Positions 1 through 7,178 of a DNA stretch of 12,523 nt are shown one piece after another. Numbering within the stretch: the first letter of the stretch is position 1; every line of letters begins with the position of its first letter. The position numbers were made by a program, and so were the translations under genes. A model generated the notes under the pieces. It saw only the letters and a list, made by a program, of their open reading frames with translations, had not been told where the DNA came from and ran no database searches. The stretch is from JBIOYL01 sp044870185 (GTDB lineage Bacteria; Actinomycetota; CALGFH01): contig JBIOYL010000030.1 in the NCBI GenBank assembly GCA_044870185.1, forward strand, positions 1-12,523, in the 5' to 3' direction.

Positions 1-274
1 CCGAGCCGGCGCCGCCGCGGCACCACGTGATCCAGCAGCTTGCGGGTGACCGACGGGGACAGCAGGGCGTCACCGGCCGCCACCACCTGGATGGCCTCGA
101 CCAGCCGCTCCCGCGGGGTGTCCTTGAGCAGGAAGCCGCTGGCCCCCGCCTGCAGCGCGTCGTACGCGTACTCGTCGAGGTCGAAGGTGGTGAGGATCAG
201 CACCCGCATCGGGTCGGCCACGTCGGGGCCGGCCAGCCGGCGCGTGGCCTCGACCCCGTCCAGGACCGGCATGC
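1..274 (-). pseudogene. NarL/FixJ-family response regulator, receiver domain fragment (5' part deleted; 3' end off window)
   Basis: Reading the minus strand down from about 274 gives RMPVLDGVEATRRL, then MRVLILTTFDLDEYAYDALQ, then AGASGFLLKDTPRERLVEAI and SPSVTRKLLDHV. This is the second half of a NarL/FixJ receiver domain. The conserved Thr (LTTFD) and Lys (LLKD) are present, followed by the linker that normally leads to a LuxR-type HTH, which lies beyond base 1. The first part is missing: no acidic pocket (ADDQ-like) and no phospho-accepting Asp, which normally sits just before MPVLDG. The upstream DNA passes directly into the end of the histidine kinase in another reading frame. It would be the cytoplasmic partner of that kinase. 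The family assignment is firm. Whether the deletion is biological or an assembly error cannot be told from one sequence. Confidence 0.8.
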
Positions 275-280
275 GTGGCC

Positions 281-1171
281 CGCACGGTGAAGCCGCCCTC
301 CGGCCGCGGTCCGGCGGCCAGCTCGCCGCCGAACACCGCCACCCGCTCACGCATGCCCTCCAGACCATGCCCCTGCGCCGGCCCGGGTGCGGCAGCCCGA
401 CGCGGGACCACCAGCGCGGCCGTCTGGGTCGGCACGCCGACCGTCGGCGGGGACCCGTCACGCTCGGGACGAACGGCGCCATCGTCGCTCACTTCCAGGC
501 ACAGCTCGTCGTCGCCGTAGTGCACCAGCACCCGGGCGGTGGTGCGGCCGGCGTGCCTGAGCGCGTTGGTCAGGGCCTCCTGCACGATCCGGTAGGCGGA
601 CAGGTCGACCCCGGGCGGCAACGGCCGCGGCCGGCCCGCCACGCGCAGCTCGACCGCAAGGCCCGCCGCCTGGACCTGCCCCACCAGCTCCTCGATGCGC
701 TGCAGGCTCGGGCGCGGCATGCGCGTCGGGTCGAAGTCGTCGCTGCGCAGCACGCCGAGCAGCCGGCGGAGTTCGGTCAGGGCCTCGCGCCCGACCTCGA
801 CGACGGCGCCGAGGGCGACCGGCGACGCGCGTGCGCCGGCCGCCATAGGCGGCCACCGCCCAGAACGCCGCCGCCAGGCTGAAGGTCGCCGACCAGGGAT
901 CGAGGTAGAGCCACCGCTTGACCGCGTAGACGCCGGCGGTGACGACGACCACCGCCAGCGGCCAGCGTCTGCGCTCCAGGTGCGGGACGGTCTGCACCAG
1001 CACCAGCGCCGCCGTCGCGAGGATGACGGGCCACGGTGTGCTGGGCTGGTGGTCCCAGGGGCGTGGCACATCAGGGATCGCCACCAGCAGGAGGCCAGCG
1101 GCCACCAGGGCGTCGGCTCCCCGTGGGGGCAGTGCCCGCAGCCACGCCAGCAGCGAGGCGCGCTCGTCCAT
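281..1171 (-). pseudogene. Sensor histidine kinase (NarL-type, HATPase_c) with an internal deletion and frameshift
   Basis: The ATG at 1171 opens a frame with four hydrophobic segments (about residues 18-35, 46-63, 70-88 and 92-110), like the membrane sensor part of actinobacterial NarL-type kinases. Near 826-850 the frame is lost. Homology resumes in another frame with VEVGREALTELRRLLGVLR, then the N-box region DLSAYRIVQEALTNALRHAG, LEVSDDGA, and the G-box region GHGLEGMRERVAVFGGEL, ending GGFTVRA near 281. Between the last membrane segment and the end of the dimerisation helix, the stretch that normally holds the phospho-accepting His (ELHDVVAH-like) is absent. The missing length is not a multiple of three. 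The normal C-terminal residues and stop are also missing because the gene runs into the regulator fragment. It would sense an unknown envelope signal and phosphorylate the adjacent regulator. As written it cannot be functional. Confidence 0.82.
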
Positions 1172-1233
1172 GCCCGACCGTAACGCACAGCGCCCCCTCC
1201 GGCATCCCTCGCGGCGGTGACCCCGGCTCCCTT

Positions 1234-1255
1234 GCCAGGGGGCCGTCCCCCTGGC
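1234..1255. repeat. Perfect 9-bp inverted repeat with 4-nt loop
   Basis: GCCAGGGGG, CCGT, then CCCCCTGGC. The right arm is followed closely by another palindrome, CCTGCCAGGGCAGG, which reuses the GCCAGG core. The genes on both sides point away from it, so it is unlikely to be a terminator. It could be an operator or a structured 5' leader. Confidence 0.6.
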
Positions 1256-1360
1256 TTCCCTGCCAGGGCAGGCCTGGGTGGGTCCTTCCCTGCCCGCCGG
1301 GAGCGCGCTGCTATCGTGGCCGTCGAGAGGCTTTCGGACGTCGACCGGAGCCTCCGGGTC

Positions 1361-1367
1361 GAGGAGG
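1361..1367 (+). promoter_or_regulatory. Ribosome binding site fixing the nadE start
   Basis: GAGGAGG lies seven bases before the GTG at 1375. The frame is open further upstream, but no other start has a comparable site, and the NAD synthetase homology begins at this GTG. Confidence 0.8.
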
Positions 1368-1374
1368 TGGCAGG

Positions 1375-3117
1375 GTGGAGCGGTTGCGGCTGGCCGGCGC
1401 CCAGATCAACCCGGTTGTCGGCGACATCGACGGGAACGCGGAGCGCGTGCTCGACGCCTACCGGGCCGCGGTCGACGCCCGCGCGCACCTGGTGGTCTTC
1501 CCGGAGCTGGCCATCACCGGCTACCCACCCGAGGACCTGGTGTTCAAGCCGAACTTCCTGGCCGCGAGCCGGGCCGCGGTCGAGCGCGTCGCCGAGGCGA
1601 CCGGGTCGACGGCGGCGGTGGTCGGCTTCGTCGACCCGACCCCGGTCGGGCCGGCCAACGCGGCCGCGCTCTGCCACGAGGGCCGGCTGCTGGCCGCCTA
1701 CTACAAGGTGCTGCTGCCCAACTACGGCGTGTTCGACGAGGAGCGCTACTTCGTGCCTGGCAGCGAGGTGCTGCTCGCCGCCTTCGGCAAGGTGCAGGTC
1801 GCGGTCGTCGTCTGCGAGGACCTGTGGTTCCCGTGGGGGCCGATGGCGTCGGCGGCGGCCGCCGGGGCGGAGGTGGTCGTGAGCCTGAACGCCTCGCCCT
1901 ACCGCATCTCCAAGGATGACCGGTTGGAGCCGATGCTGGCCACCCGGGCTGCCGACCACGGCTGCCACCTGTTCTACGTCAACCTGTTCGGCGGGCAGGA
2001 CGAGCTGGTCTACGACGGCCAGAGCGCCCACGTCGACCCGGAGGGGCGCGTCCTGGCCCGGGCGGGCGCCTTCACCGAGGAGCTGCTGCTCGCCGATCTC
2101 ACCCTCGAGGAGGGCGCCACCGCGCGGCTGGCCGACCGGCCCCGCCGCACTCCGGCCGCCAACCCGCATCCGGCGCTTGCCGTCCGGCACGTGCAGGTCA
2201 CCGACCACCTGGCCGATCCGGGACCGACCGTCGAACGGCGGCTCGCGCCCCGCCTGTCCGTCGTCGAGGAGGTGTACCGGGCGCTCGTCACCGCCACCCG
2301 TGACTATGTCACCAAGAACGGCTTCCGGTCGGTACTGGTCGGGCTGTCCGGCGGCATCGACTCCAGCCTGGTCGCCACCGTGGCCGTCGACGCGCTCGGG
2401 CGTGAGCGGGTCAAGGGCGTGGCCATGCCGTCGACGTACTCGTCCGAGGGCAGCCTGACCGACGCCCGCGCCCTGGCCGCCAACCTGGGGATCGAGCTGC
2501 TCACCCTGCCCATCGCCGAGCCCGTCGAGGCCTTCCTGGCGGTGCTCAAGGAGCCCTTCGCCGGCACCGAGGAGGGCATCGCCGAGGAGAACCTGCAGGC
2601 CCGTGCCCGCGGCATGCTGCTCATGGCCTTGTCCAACAAGTTCGGCAGCCTGGTGCTCACGACCGGCAACAAGTCGGAGATGGCGGTCGGCTATGCCACC
2701 CTGTACGGCGACATGGCGGGCGGCTTCGCGGTCATCCGCGACGTGCCCAAGACCCTGGTCTACGAGCTGGCCCGCTGGCGCAACCAGGCCGGCGGGGTGA
2801 TCCCCCGGGCGGTGCTCGACAAGCCGCCGTCGGCCGAGCTGCGGCCGGGGCAGCTCGACACCGACTCGCTGCCGCCCTACGAGACGCTCGACCCGATCCT
2901 GGAGGGCTACGTCGAGGACGACGCCAGCGTCGACGAGCTGGTCAGCCAGGGCTTCGACCGCGCGGTCGTCGAGCGGGTGGTCGGGCTGGTCGACGGGGCC
3001 GAGTACAAGCGCCGGCAGGCCCCACCGGGGCCGAAGGTGACCGGGCGGTCGTTCGGCAAGGACCGCCGCCTGCCCATCACCAACCGCTTCCACGGCATCA
3101 CCGGCCCGGCCCGCTGA
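1375..3117 (+). CDS. nadE: Glutamine-dependent NAD+ synthetase
   Basis: A 580-aa cytoplasmic enzyme that makes NAD+ from nicotinic acid adenine dinucleotide, ATP and glutamine, the last step of NAD synthesis. The N-terminal nitrilase-type glutaminase domain (about 1-270) shows the full Glu-Lys-Cys set: E44 in FPELAITGYPPEDL, K111 in YYKVLLPNYG and C147 in VVCEDLW. The C-terminal N-type ATP pyrophosphatase domain (about 295-580) has the pyrophosphate loop SGGIDSS at 325-331 and TTGNKSEMAVGY near 429-440. It ends in the family-typical GRSFGKDRRLPITNRF. Length and motif order are those of the two-domain form found in actinobacteria, so it does not need a separate amidotransferase. The GTG start is set by the GAGGAGG site. 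It is divergent from the broken kinase, with panB 178 bases downstream. Confidence 0.97.
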   Translation: MERLRLAGAQINPVVGDIDGNAERVLDAYRAAVDARAHLVVFPELAITGYPPEDLVFKPNFLAASRAAVERVAEATGSTAAVVGFVDPTPVGPANAAALCHEGRLLAAYYKVLLPNYGVFDEERYFVPGSEVLLAAFGKVQVAVVVCEDLWFPWGPMASAAAAGAEVVVSLNASPYRISKDDRLEPMLATRAADHGCHLFYVNLFGGQDELVYDGQSAHVDPEGRVLARAGAFTEELLLADLTLEEGATARLADRPRRTPAANPHPALAVRHVQVTDHLADPGPTVERRLAPRLSVVEEVYRALVTATRDYVTKNGFRSVLVGLSGGIDSSLVATVAVDALGRERVKGVAMPSTYSSEGSLTDARALAANLGIELLTLPIAEPVEAFLAVLKEPFAGTEEGIAEENLQARARGMLLMALSNKFGSLVLTTGNKSEMAVGYATLYGDMAGGFAVIRDVPKTLVYELARWRNQAGGVIPRAVLDKPPSAELRPGQLDTDSLPPYETLDPILEGYVEDDASVDELVSQGFDRAVVERVVGLVDGAEYKRRQAPPGPKVTGRSFGKDRRLPITNRFHGITGPAR

Positions 3118-3177
3118 CGGTCGGCCGGCGGTCCAGCCCGCCCGGTGCCGGCGGCGGCCAGCCCCGGTCGGCGCCGA

Positions 3178-3189
3178 CTGGGCGCCCAG
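3178..3189. repeat. 12-bp perfect palindrome between nadE and panB
   Basis: CTGGGCGCCCAG, with flanking GCCGAC (3173-3178) and GTCGGC (3193-3198) that could extend the pairing. There is no T-tract. It may be a weak nadE terminator or simply reflect very high GC; I cannot separate these. The rest of 3118-3295 holds only the panB ribosome binding site. Confidence 0.3.
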
Positions 3190-3282
3190 CGGGTCGGCCT
3201 GGCCGGCCGGCGCGCCGCGGGCCGGCATGGCACACTGGCGCCGTCCAGGAGACCCGCGCTCGCGGGCTCCGAGGAGCCAGCC

Positions 3283-3290
3283 AAAGGAGG
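3283..3290 (+). promoter_or_regulatory. Ribosome binding site fixing the panB start
   Basis: AAAGGAGG ends five bases before the GTG at 3296. It rules out the in-frame ATG at 3227, which would add 23 residues with no family homology. Confidence 0.85.
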
Positions 3291-3295
3291 CCGCC

Positions 3296-4087
3296 GTGCC
3301 GGTCACCGTCGCCGACCTCGCCGCCTGGAAGGCCCGCGGGGAACGGTTCGTCATGCTCACCGCCTACGACGCCCTGACCGCCCGGGTGCTCGACGAGGCG
3401 GGGATCCCGCTTCTGCTCGTCGGGGACTCGCTCGGGATGGTGGTGCTCGGGCACGACTCGACGCTGCCGGTGTCGATGACCGAGTCGCTCGTGTTCACCG
3501 CCGCCGTGGCCCGCGGTGCCCGCAACGCCATGGTCGTCGGCGACCTGCCGTTCGGCTCCTATCAGGCCTCGACCGCCGAGGCGCTGCGCAATGCAGCCGG
3601 CATGCTCAAGGTCGGCGCGCACGCGGTCAAGCTCGAGGGCGGTGTGCGTTCGGTCAAGGCGGTGCGCAAGATGGTCCGGGCCGGCATCCCGGTGATGGGC
3701 CACCTCGGCCTCACCCCGCAGTCGGTCAACGCGTTCGGAGGCTACCGGGTGCAGGGGCGCGGCGAGCAGGGCGACGTGCTGCTCGGCGACGCGCTCGCCC
3801 TGCAGGAGGCCGGCTGCTTCGCGATCGTGCTCGAGGCGATCCCCGAGGAGCTGGCCGCCCGGGTGACCGAGGCGCTCGCTGTGCCGACCATCGGGATCGG
3901 CGCCGGCCCGGCCTGCGACGGCCAGGTGCTGGTGGTCTCCGACCTGGTCGGCCTGACCGGCGATCCCACCCCCCGCTTCGTGAAGCGCTACGCCGACCTG
4001 CGCTCCACCATCGCCGAGGCCGCCCGGCGCTTCGCCAAGGAGGTCGCCGAAGGCCACTATCCGGGACCGGAGCACGTCTACCACTGA
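3296..4087 (+). CDS. panB: 3-methyl-2-oxobutanoate hydroxymethyltransferase (ketopantoate hydroxymethyltransferase)
   Basis: A 263-aa cytoplasmic enzyme that transfers a hydroxymethyl group from 5,10-methylene-THF to 2-oxoisovalerate, giving ketopantoate, the first committed step of pantothenate and CoA synthesis. The length matches E. coli PanB (264 aa). Visible motifs are MLTAYDALTARVLDEAGI, VGDSLGMV with metal-ligand D44, VGDLPFGSY with D83, KLEGG with E114, MGHLGLTPQSVNAFGGYRVQ, and catalytic-type E180 in VLEAIP. Further on come PTIGIGAGPACDGQVLV and a C-terminal helix. The GTG start at 3296 is placed by AAAGGAGG. No panC or panD is seen nearby, so it stands as a single pathway gene after nadE. 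The two could be co-transcribed across the 178-base gap, but that is not shown. Confidence 0.97.
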   Translation: MPVTVADLAAWKARGERFVMLTAYDALTARVLDEAGIPLLLVGDSLGMVVLGHDSTLPVSMTESLVFTAAVARGARNAMVVGDLPFGSYQASTAEALRNAAGMLKVGAHAVKLEGGVRSVKAVRKMVRAGIPVMGHLGLTPQSVNAFGGYRVQGRGEQGDVLLGDALALQEAGCFAIVLEAIPEELAARVTEALAVPTIGIGAGPACDGQVLVVSDLVGLTGDPTPRFVKRYADLRSTIAEAARRFAKEVAEGHYPGPEHVYH

Positions 4088-4117
4088 CCGGCCCAGTGAC
4101 CTGACCGGCCCAGTGAC
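4084..4117. repeat. 17-bp perfect tandem duplication at the panB stop
   Basis: CTGACCGGCCCAGTGAC occurs twice head to tail, at 4084-4100 and 4101-4117. The first copy contains the panB stop codon (TGA at 4085-4087). A partial third copy, CGGCCC-less, may follow at 4118 onward. It looks like a slippage duplication just outside the coding sequence. Confidence 0.75.
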
Positions 4118-4176
4118 CGGCTGCACCAGCGACGGCCCTCACGGTGGACGGCGACCGGATCGATCCGACTGCACGA

Positions 4177-4203
4177 TTGTTGCTTCCGCAACCAACCTAT
4201 GGT
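4177..4203 (+). promoter_or_regulatory. Candidate promoter for the YceI-family gene
   Basis: TTGTTG at 4177-4182 and TATGGT at 4198-4203 (TANNNT-type -10) are separated by 15 bases. This AT-richer stretch stands out in an otherwise GC-rich region and is embedded between two operator-like repeats. The spacing is short for a sigma-70-type promoter, so the exact -35 is uncertain. Confidence 0.4.
4179..4193. promoter_or_regulatory. Operator-like site 1, GTTG-N5-GCAACC
   Basis: GTTGCTTCCGCAACC contains the perfect inverted repeat GTTGC/GCAAC and overlaps the -35 side of the candidate promoter. The form resembles sites used by MarR-family repressors, which often control YceI-type and peroxide or lipid-stress genes. 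That link is inference; no MarR gene lies in the window. Confidence 0.5.
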
Positions 4204-4204
4204 A

Positions 4205-4219
4205 GTTGTAGAGGCAACC
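4205..4219. promoter_or_regulatory. Operator-like site 2, GTTG-N5-GCAACC
   Basis: GTTGTAGAGGCAACC repeats the site-1 half-sites with the same 5-base spacer length, 26 bases downstream, starting just after the -10 candidate. The spacer sequences differ, so the match is confined to the half-sites. That is what one expects of a dimeric repressor binding on both sides of the -10. Confidence 0.5.
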
Positions 4220-4259
4220 GTCAAGCCGAACGACCATGGGGAGCCCCAGGGAGGTCAGG

Positions 4260-4826
4260 ATGAGCACGACCGGGCCCGAAGCCCAGACCGTCAACGCCCC
4301 GCCCGCCGGAACCTACGAGATCGACCCCGCGCACACGTCGCTGGAGTTCGTCGCCCGCCACCTGATGACCAAGGTGCGCGGCCGCTTCGCCTACTTCTCC
4401 GGGGTGGCCGAGATCACCGGCGACCCGGCCACCTCCCACGTCGAGGTGGAGGTCGACGTGGCCAGCGTCGACACGCGCCAGCCGCAGCGTGACGGGCACC
4501 TGAAGTCGGCCGACTTCTTCGACGTCGAGCACCACCCCAAGATCACGTTCAAGTCGACCGGCATCCGCCCGGGCGAGGCCGGGACCTGGAAGCTGGACGG
4601 CGACCTGACCGTCCGGGGCGTGACCAGGCCGATCACCTTGGACGTCGAGTTCCTCGGCATGGCCGTTGACCCGTTCGGCAACACCAAGGCCGGCTTCGAG
4701 GCCACGACCGAGGTCAACCGCGAGGACTGGGGCCTGAACTGGAACGCGGCGCTGGAAACAGGTGGCTTCCTGCTCGCCAAGACCGTCCGGCTCGAGATCG
4801 AGGCGCAGCTCATCAAGAAGCAGTAG
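4260..4826 (+). CDS. YceI-family protein (polyisoprenoid/lipid-binding lipocalin-like fold)
   Basis: A 188-aa protein of the YceI family, eight-stranded beta-barrels that bind amphiphilic molecules such as isoprenoids. The cellular role is mostly unknown. Family landmarks: GTYEIDPAHTSLEFVARHLM near the N-terminus, VRGRFAYFSG, the HLKSADFFDVEHHPKITFKS block, LTVRGVTRPITLDVEF, and the C-terminal NREDWGLNWNAALETGGFLLAKTVRLEIEA. There is no signal peptide, so it is probably cytoplasmic, as many actinobacterial members are. The ATG at 4260 is preferred over the in-frame ATG at 4236 because AGGGAGGT (4248-4255) sits at the right distance. Two operator-like repeats surround its promoter. It is convergent with the cobalamin adenosyltransferase gene. 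Confidence 0.93.
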   Translation: MSTTGPEAQTVNAPPAGTYEIDPAHTSLEFVARHLMTKVRGRFAYFSGVAEITGDPATSHVEVEVDVASVDTRQPQRDGHLKSADFFDVEHHPKITFKSTGIRPGEAGTWKLDGDLTVRGVTRPITLDVEFLGMAVDPFGNTKAGFEATTEVNREDWGLNWNAALETGGFLLAKTVRLEIEAQLIKKQ

Positions 4827-4841
4827 CGCCGGGGCCGGCGC
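4826..4841. terminator. Possible bidirectional hairpin terminator
   Basis: GCGCCGG, GG, then CCGGCGC begins at the last base of the YceI stop codon, between two convergent genes, where a shared terminator would be expected. There is no U-tract on either strand, and short GC palindromes are common in this sequence. Confidence 0.3.
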
Positions 4842-4912
4842 ATCCGCGGTCGACCCCAGGTCGGGCTCGAGCGCGCGGATGGCGGCCGCGTGCGTCGGTC
4901 ACCATCGGCAGG

Positions 4913-5461
4913 TCAGTTCCCGCTCCGCAGGGTGCGGAATTCCCCCTCCTCGTAGCGGGCGAACACGAAGACGAGGTCGGCCAGCCGGTTCAGGTAGCGG
5001 ACGGCCTCGCCGTCGGCGAGCTGCCCGGCGCGGGCCAGGGCGACCGTGTGCCGCTCGGCCCGCCGGATCACCGTCCGGGCGAAGTCCAGGAACGACGCCC
5101 CCCGGGACTCGCCCGGCACGATGAACTCCTGGGGCATGTGGATGCGCGCGGTGTAGTCGTCGATGGTCCGCTCGAGCTCGGTCACCATGTCGGCTGTGAC
5201 CTTGGTGTGGCCCGGCTTGAGCTTGTGGGCGTTGTCGGCGGCCGTGGCGAGCTCGGCGCCGACCACGAACAGCTGGCGCTGGAGGCGCAGTACGAGGTCG
5301 GCGAGCAGGCTGTCGGCGATGAACACGCGGGCCATGCCGAGGGCGGCGACCGCCTCGTCGACCGTGCCGTACGCCTCGGTGTGCAGGTCCGACTTGTCGA
5401 CCCGGCCGCCGTACAGCAGGCCGGTGGAGCCGTTGTCGCCGCGGCGCGTGTAGATCCTCAC
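4913..5461 (-). CDS. Cob(I)alamin adenosyltransferase, PduO type
   Basis: A 182-aa enzyme that adenosylates cob(I)alamin with ATP to form coenzyme B12 (adenosylcobalamin). N-terminal ATP-binding motif TRRGDNGSTGLLYGGRVDK (5-23), then YGTVDE (31-36), FVVGAELAT (65-73), PGESRGASFLDFARTVIRRA (116-135) with the conserved Arg residues, and RYLNRLADLVFVFARYEEGE near the C-terminus with N158 and D162. This is the trimeric PduO/MMAB class, not CobA. The GTG start at 5461 directly abuts the TGA of the upstream F420 oxidoreductase gene (TGAGTG, no spacer), with AAGGAGG (5473-5467) inside that gene's end, so translation is probably coupled. There is no cobalamin riboswitch; there is no room for one. Typical users such as methylmalonyl-CoA mutase or B12 ribonucleotide reductase are outside the window. 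Confidence 0.95.
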   Translation of the reverse strand: MRIYTRRGDNGSTGLLYGGRVDKSDLHTEAYGTVDEAVAALGMARVFIADSLLADLVLRLQRQLFVVGAELATAADNAHKLKPGHTKVTADMVTELERTIDDYTARIHMPQEFIVPGESRGASFLDFARTVIRRAERHTVALARAGQLADGEAVRYLNRLADLVFVFARYEEGEFRTLRSGN

Positions 5462-6169
5462 TCAGGCCTCCTTGGAGCGGGCGGGCTGCTGGGCCGGGCG
5501 CCGCTTGTGCTCGGGCAGCCGGGTCACCCGCACCCCGGCGTTGATCCGGTAGCGCCGGTTGACGCTCACGATGACGCAGGTGAAGCCCTCCAGATACCTG
5601 GACAGCCGCAGCAGGCCGGCGTCCACGCCGCGGCATCCGGGGATCTCGTCGGCCAGCCCGACCACGAGCGCCCTGGCCTCGGCGTCGTCGCCGGCAACGA
5701 GCACGTCGGTGTCGACCTGGCGGCTCGGGTCCAACAGCAGCTTGGGCGGCGCGTGGTGGAAGGCGCCGACGACCCGCGCTCTCGGCAGGAGCTCCTGGGC
5801 CTGCTCGGCGGCGCTGCCCTCGGGCACGTCGAGCAGCTTGGCGACGCCGTCCTGGACCGTCATCGGGTTGACGAGATCGACGACGACCTTGTCGCCGATC
5901 GGGCCGGCCAGCGACGGCAGGATGGCCGCCTGCCCCTCGTAGGGGAACGTGAGGAACACGACGTCGGCGCGCTCGGCCGCCTCGGCGTTGACGACCCCCC
6001 GGATGGGCAGGTCGCGCCCGGCCGCCAGGTCGGCCACCACGGCCTCGGCGCGGGCGGCGTCCCTGGAGCCGAGCAGCATCTCGTGGCCGGCCAGGGCGAA
6101 GCGCAGGGCGAGCCCGCGACCCTGCGGGCCGGTACCGCCGAGCAGGCCGAGCAGCAGCCGATCACCCAC
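5462..6169 (-). CDS. npdG: NADPH-dependent F420 reductase (F420H2:NADP+ oxidoreductase)
   Basis: A 235-aa cytoplasmic oxidoreductase that passes hydride between NADPH and the deazaflavin cofactor F420. The N-terminal Rossmann fold has LLGGTGPQGRGLALRFALAG (about 9-28) and GSRDAARA (34-41), whose Ser/Arg would contact the NADPH 2'-phosphate. DLVNPMT (98-104), AAEQAQELLPRARVVGAFHH and the VLVAGDDAEA / DEIPGCRGVDAGLLR / VNRRYRINAGVRVTRL blocks match the FNO/NPdG family throughout. I use the GTG at 6169 because GGAAGGAGG lies seven bases upstream; the longer reading to 6316 adds only low-complexity residues. It is coupled to the cobalamin adenosyltransferase and follows the nucleotidyltransferase by 58 bases. 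It implies that the organism uses F420, as many actinomycetes and some archaea do. Confidence 0.92.
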   Translation of the reverse strand: MGDRLLLGLLGGTGPQGRGLALRFALAGHEMLLGSRDAARAEAVVADLAAGRDLPIRGVVNAEAAERADVVFLTFPYEGQAAILPSLAGPIGDKVVVDLVNPMTVQDGVAKLLDVPEGSAAEQAQELLPRARVVGAFHHAPPKLLLDPSRQVDTDVLVAGDDAEARALVVGLADEIPGCRGVDAGLLRLSRYLEGFTCVIVSVNRRYRINAGVRVTRLPEHKRRPAQQPARSKEA

Positions 6170-6176
6170 GAGCAGG

Positions 6177-6185
6177 CCTCCTTCC
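6177..6185 (-). promoter_or_regulatory. Ribosome binding site fixing the npdG start
   Basis: On the minus strand GGAAGGAGG lies seven bases before the GTG at 6169. The same AAGGAGGCCTG string precedes the adenosyltransferase GTG at 5461. Confidence 0.8.
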
Positions 6186-6227
6186 AGGCGATGGTTCGGT
6201 GGCGGCGCAAGCCGCATCGCAGCGAGG

Positions 6228-7178
6228 CTACCCGACCAGGCCGGCCACGGCCCGCTCGCCCGCCGCGACCCGCGCGCCGGGACCGAGGACGCTGCCGCTG
6301 ACGGCGGCGCGGGCACCGACGGCCGCGCCGGGCCCGACCACGGCGCGGGTCAGGACGGCGCCCGGGCCGGCCCGGCTGTCAGCGTCGAGCGCGACCGGTC
6401 CGGCCACGACCGCGGCCGGGTCGAGCCGGGCGCCCTCGGTGACGAACACCGGCCAGGAGCCCACGCCGGCCGTGACCAGCCGGCCGGACGGCAGCTTGGA
6501 GGCCGGCCAGCGGCCGGTGAGCAGGCCGGCCGAGGCGGCCAGGAAGCCGTGCAGCGTGCCGGCATCCATCCACGGCCGGACCAGCGGCAGGCCGGCCAGC
6601 GCCCCTCGCTGCCACAGCGGCTCGAGCAGCGCCTCGACCAGTGTCGAGCGGCCCGGCGGCAAGGCGTCCAGCGCCGCCGTCTCCAGCGCGTACACGCCGG
6701 CCGAGGTCCAGACGCCGTCCGGGTCCGGTCCGACCCGACCGGCGCCGTCCAGCCCGAGCGGCAGCAGCGTCCCGGCCCGGGGCACCAGCCCCACCACGAC
6801 CGGGCATCCGGAGGCCGGCAGGGCGCGGGCCAGCGCGGCCAGATCGCCCGGGTCGACGACCGTGTCGGCGCAGGTGACCAGCAGCGCCTCGTCGCCGAGC
6901 AGGCCGAGCCGGCGGGCGTTGGCCAGTCCGCCGCCGGTCCCGAGCAGCTCCGGCTCGGCGACCACCGAACAGCCGGGCCGCCCGGCCAGGTGGGCGACCA
7001 GCCGCGCCGCACCGTGGTGGGCGTTGACCACCACGGTGCCGGCACCGGCCAGCTCCAGGCCGTCGCAGGCGAGATCGACCAGCGGCCGCCCGGCCGGGGC
7101 GAGCAGCGGCTTGGGGACGACGCGGGTCAGCGGGGCAAGCCGCCTGCCCGCGCCGGCCGCCAGGCAGAAACCGATCAT
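6228..7178 (-). CDS. Sugar-phosphate nucleotidyltransferase (NDP-sugar pyrophosphorylase-like) with left-handed beta-helix tail
   Basis: A 316-aa cytoplasmic protein. The N-terminal GT-A domain has the signature LAAGAGRRLAPLTRVVPKPL (about 6-25), LGTGGGLANA (79-88) and CADT (103-106), whose D105 is the likely metal ligand. This fold joins a sugar-1-phosphate to an NTP, as in mannose-1-phosphate guanylyl- or glucose-1-phosphate thymidylyl-transferases. The C-terminus (about 255-316) has hexapeptide-like repeats rich in GP, GA and V, as in bifunctional or oligomerising members. The substrate cannot be told from sequence. Two in-frame ATGs, 7178 and 7196, lie in copies of an 18-bp tandem repeat, and neither has a good ribosome binding site. 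I prefer 7178 because family homology begins at MIGFCLAAGAG. It is 81 bases after the 130-aa gene and 58 before npdG, probably one operon. Confidence 0.85.
   Translation of the reverse strand: MIGFCLAAGAGRRLAPLTRVVPKPLLAPAGRPLVDLACDGLELAGAGTVVVNAHHGAARLVAHLAGRPGCSVVAEPELLGTGGGLANARRLGLLGDEALLVTCADTVVDPGDLAALARALPASGCPVVVGLVPRAGTLLPLGLDGAGRVGPDPDGVWTSAGVYALETAALDALPPGRSTLVEALLEPLWQRGALAGLPLVRPWMDAGTLHGFLAASAGLLTGRWPASKLPSGRLVTAGVGSWPVFVTEGARLDPAAVVAGPVALDADSRAGPGAVLTRAVVGPGAAVGARAAVSGSVLGPGARVAAGERAVAGLVG

Larger units (their letters stand above)
1172..1374. other. Divergent intergenic region, kinase / nadE
   Basis: 203 bases between the divergent kinase and nadE starts. It holds a strong hairpin (1234-1255), a second palindrome CCTGCCAGGGCAGG just after it, and a weak TANNNT-type -10 candidate TATCGT at 1312-1317 for nadE with no clear -35. 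I see no gene in it. Confidence 0.5.

Noticed and set aside
70..3360. A 1096-codon open frame on the minus strand
   Set aside because: Its upper two thirds lie antisense to nadE and read as low-complexity R/G/H/D/Q-rich sequence typical of high-GC shadow frames. Only the part below about 830 is real histidine-kinase sequence.
5462..5480. Cobalamin riboswitch upstream of the adenosyltransferase
   Set aside because: The gene abuts npdG with no spacer, so there is no leader in which such an element could lie.
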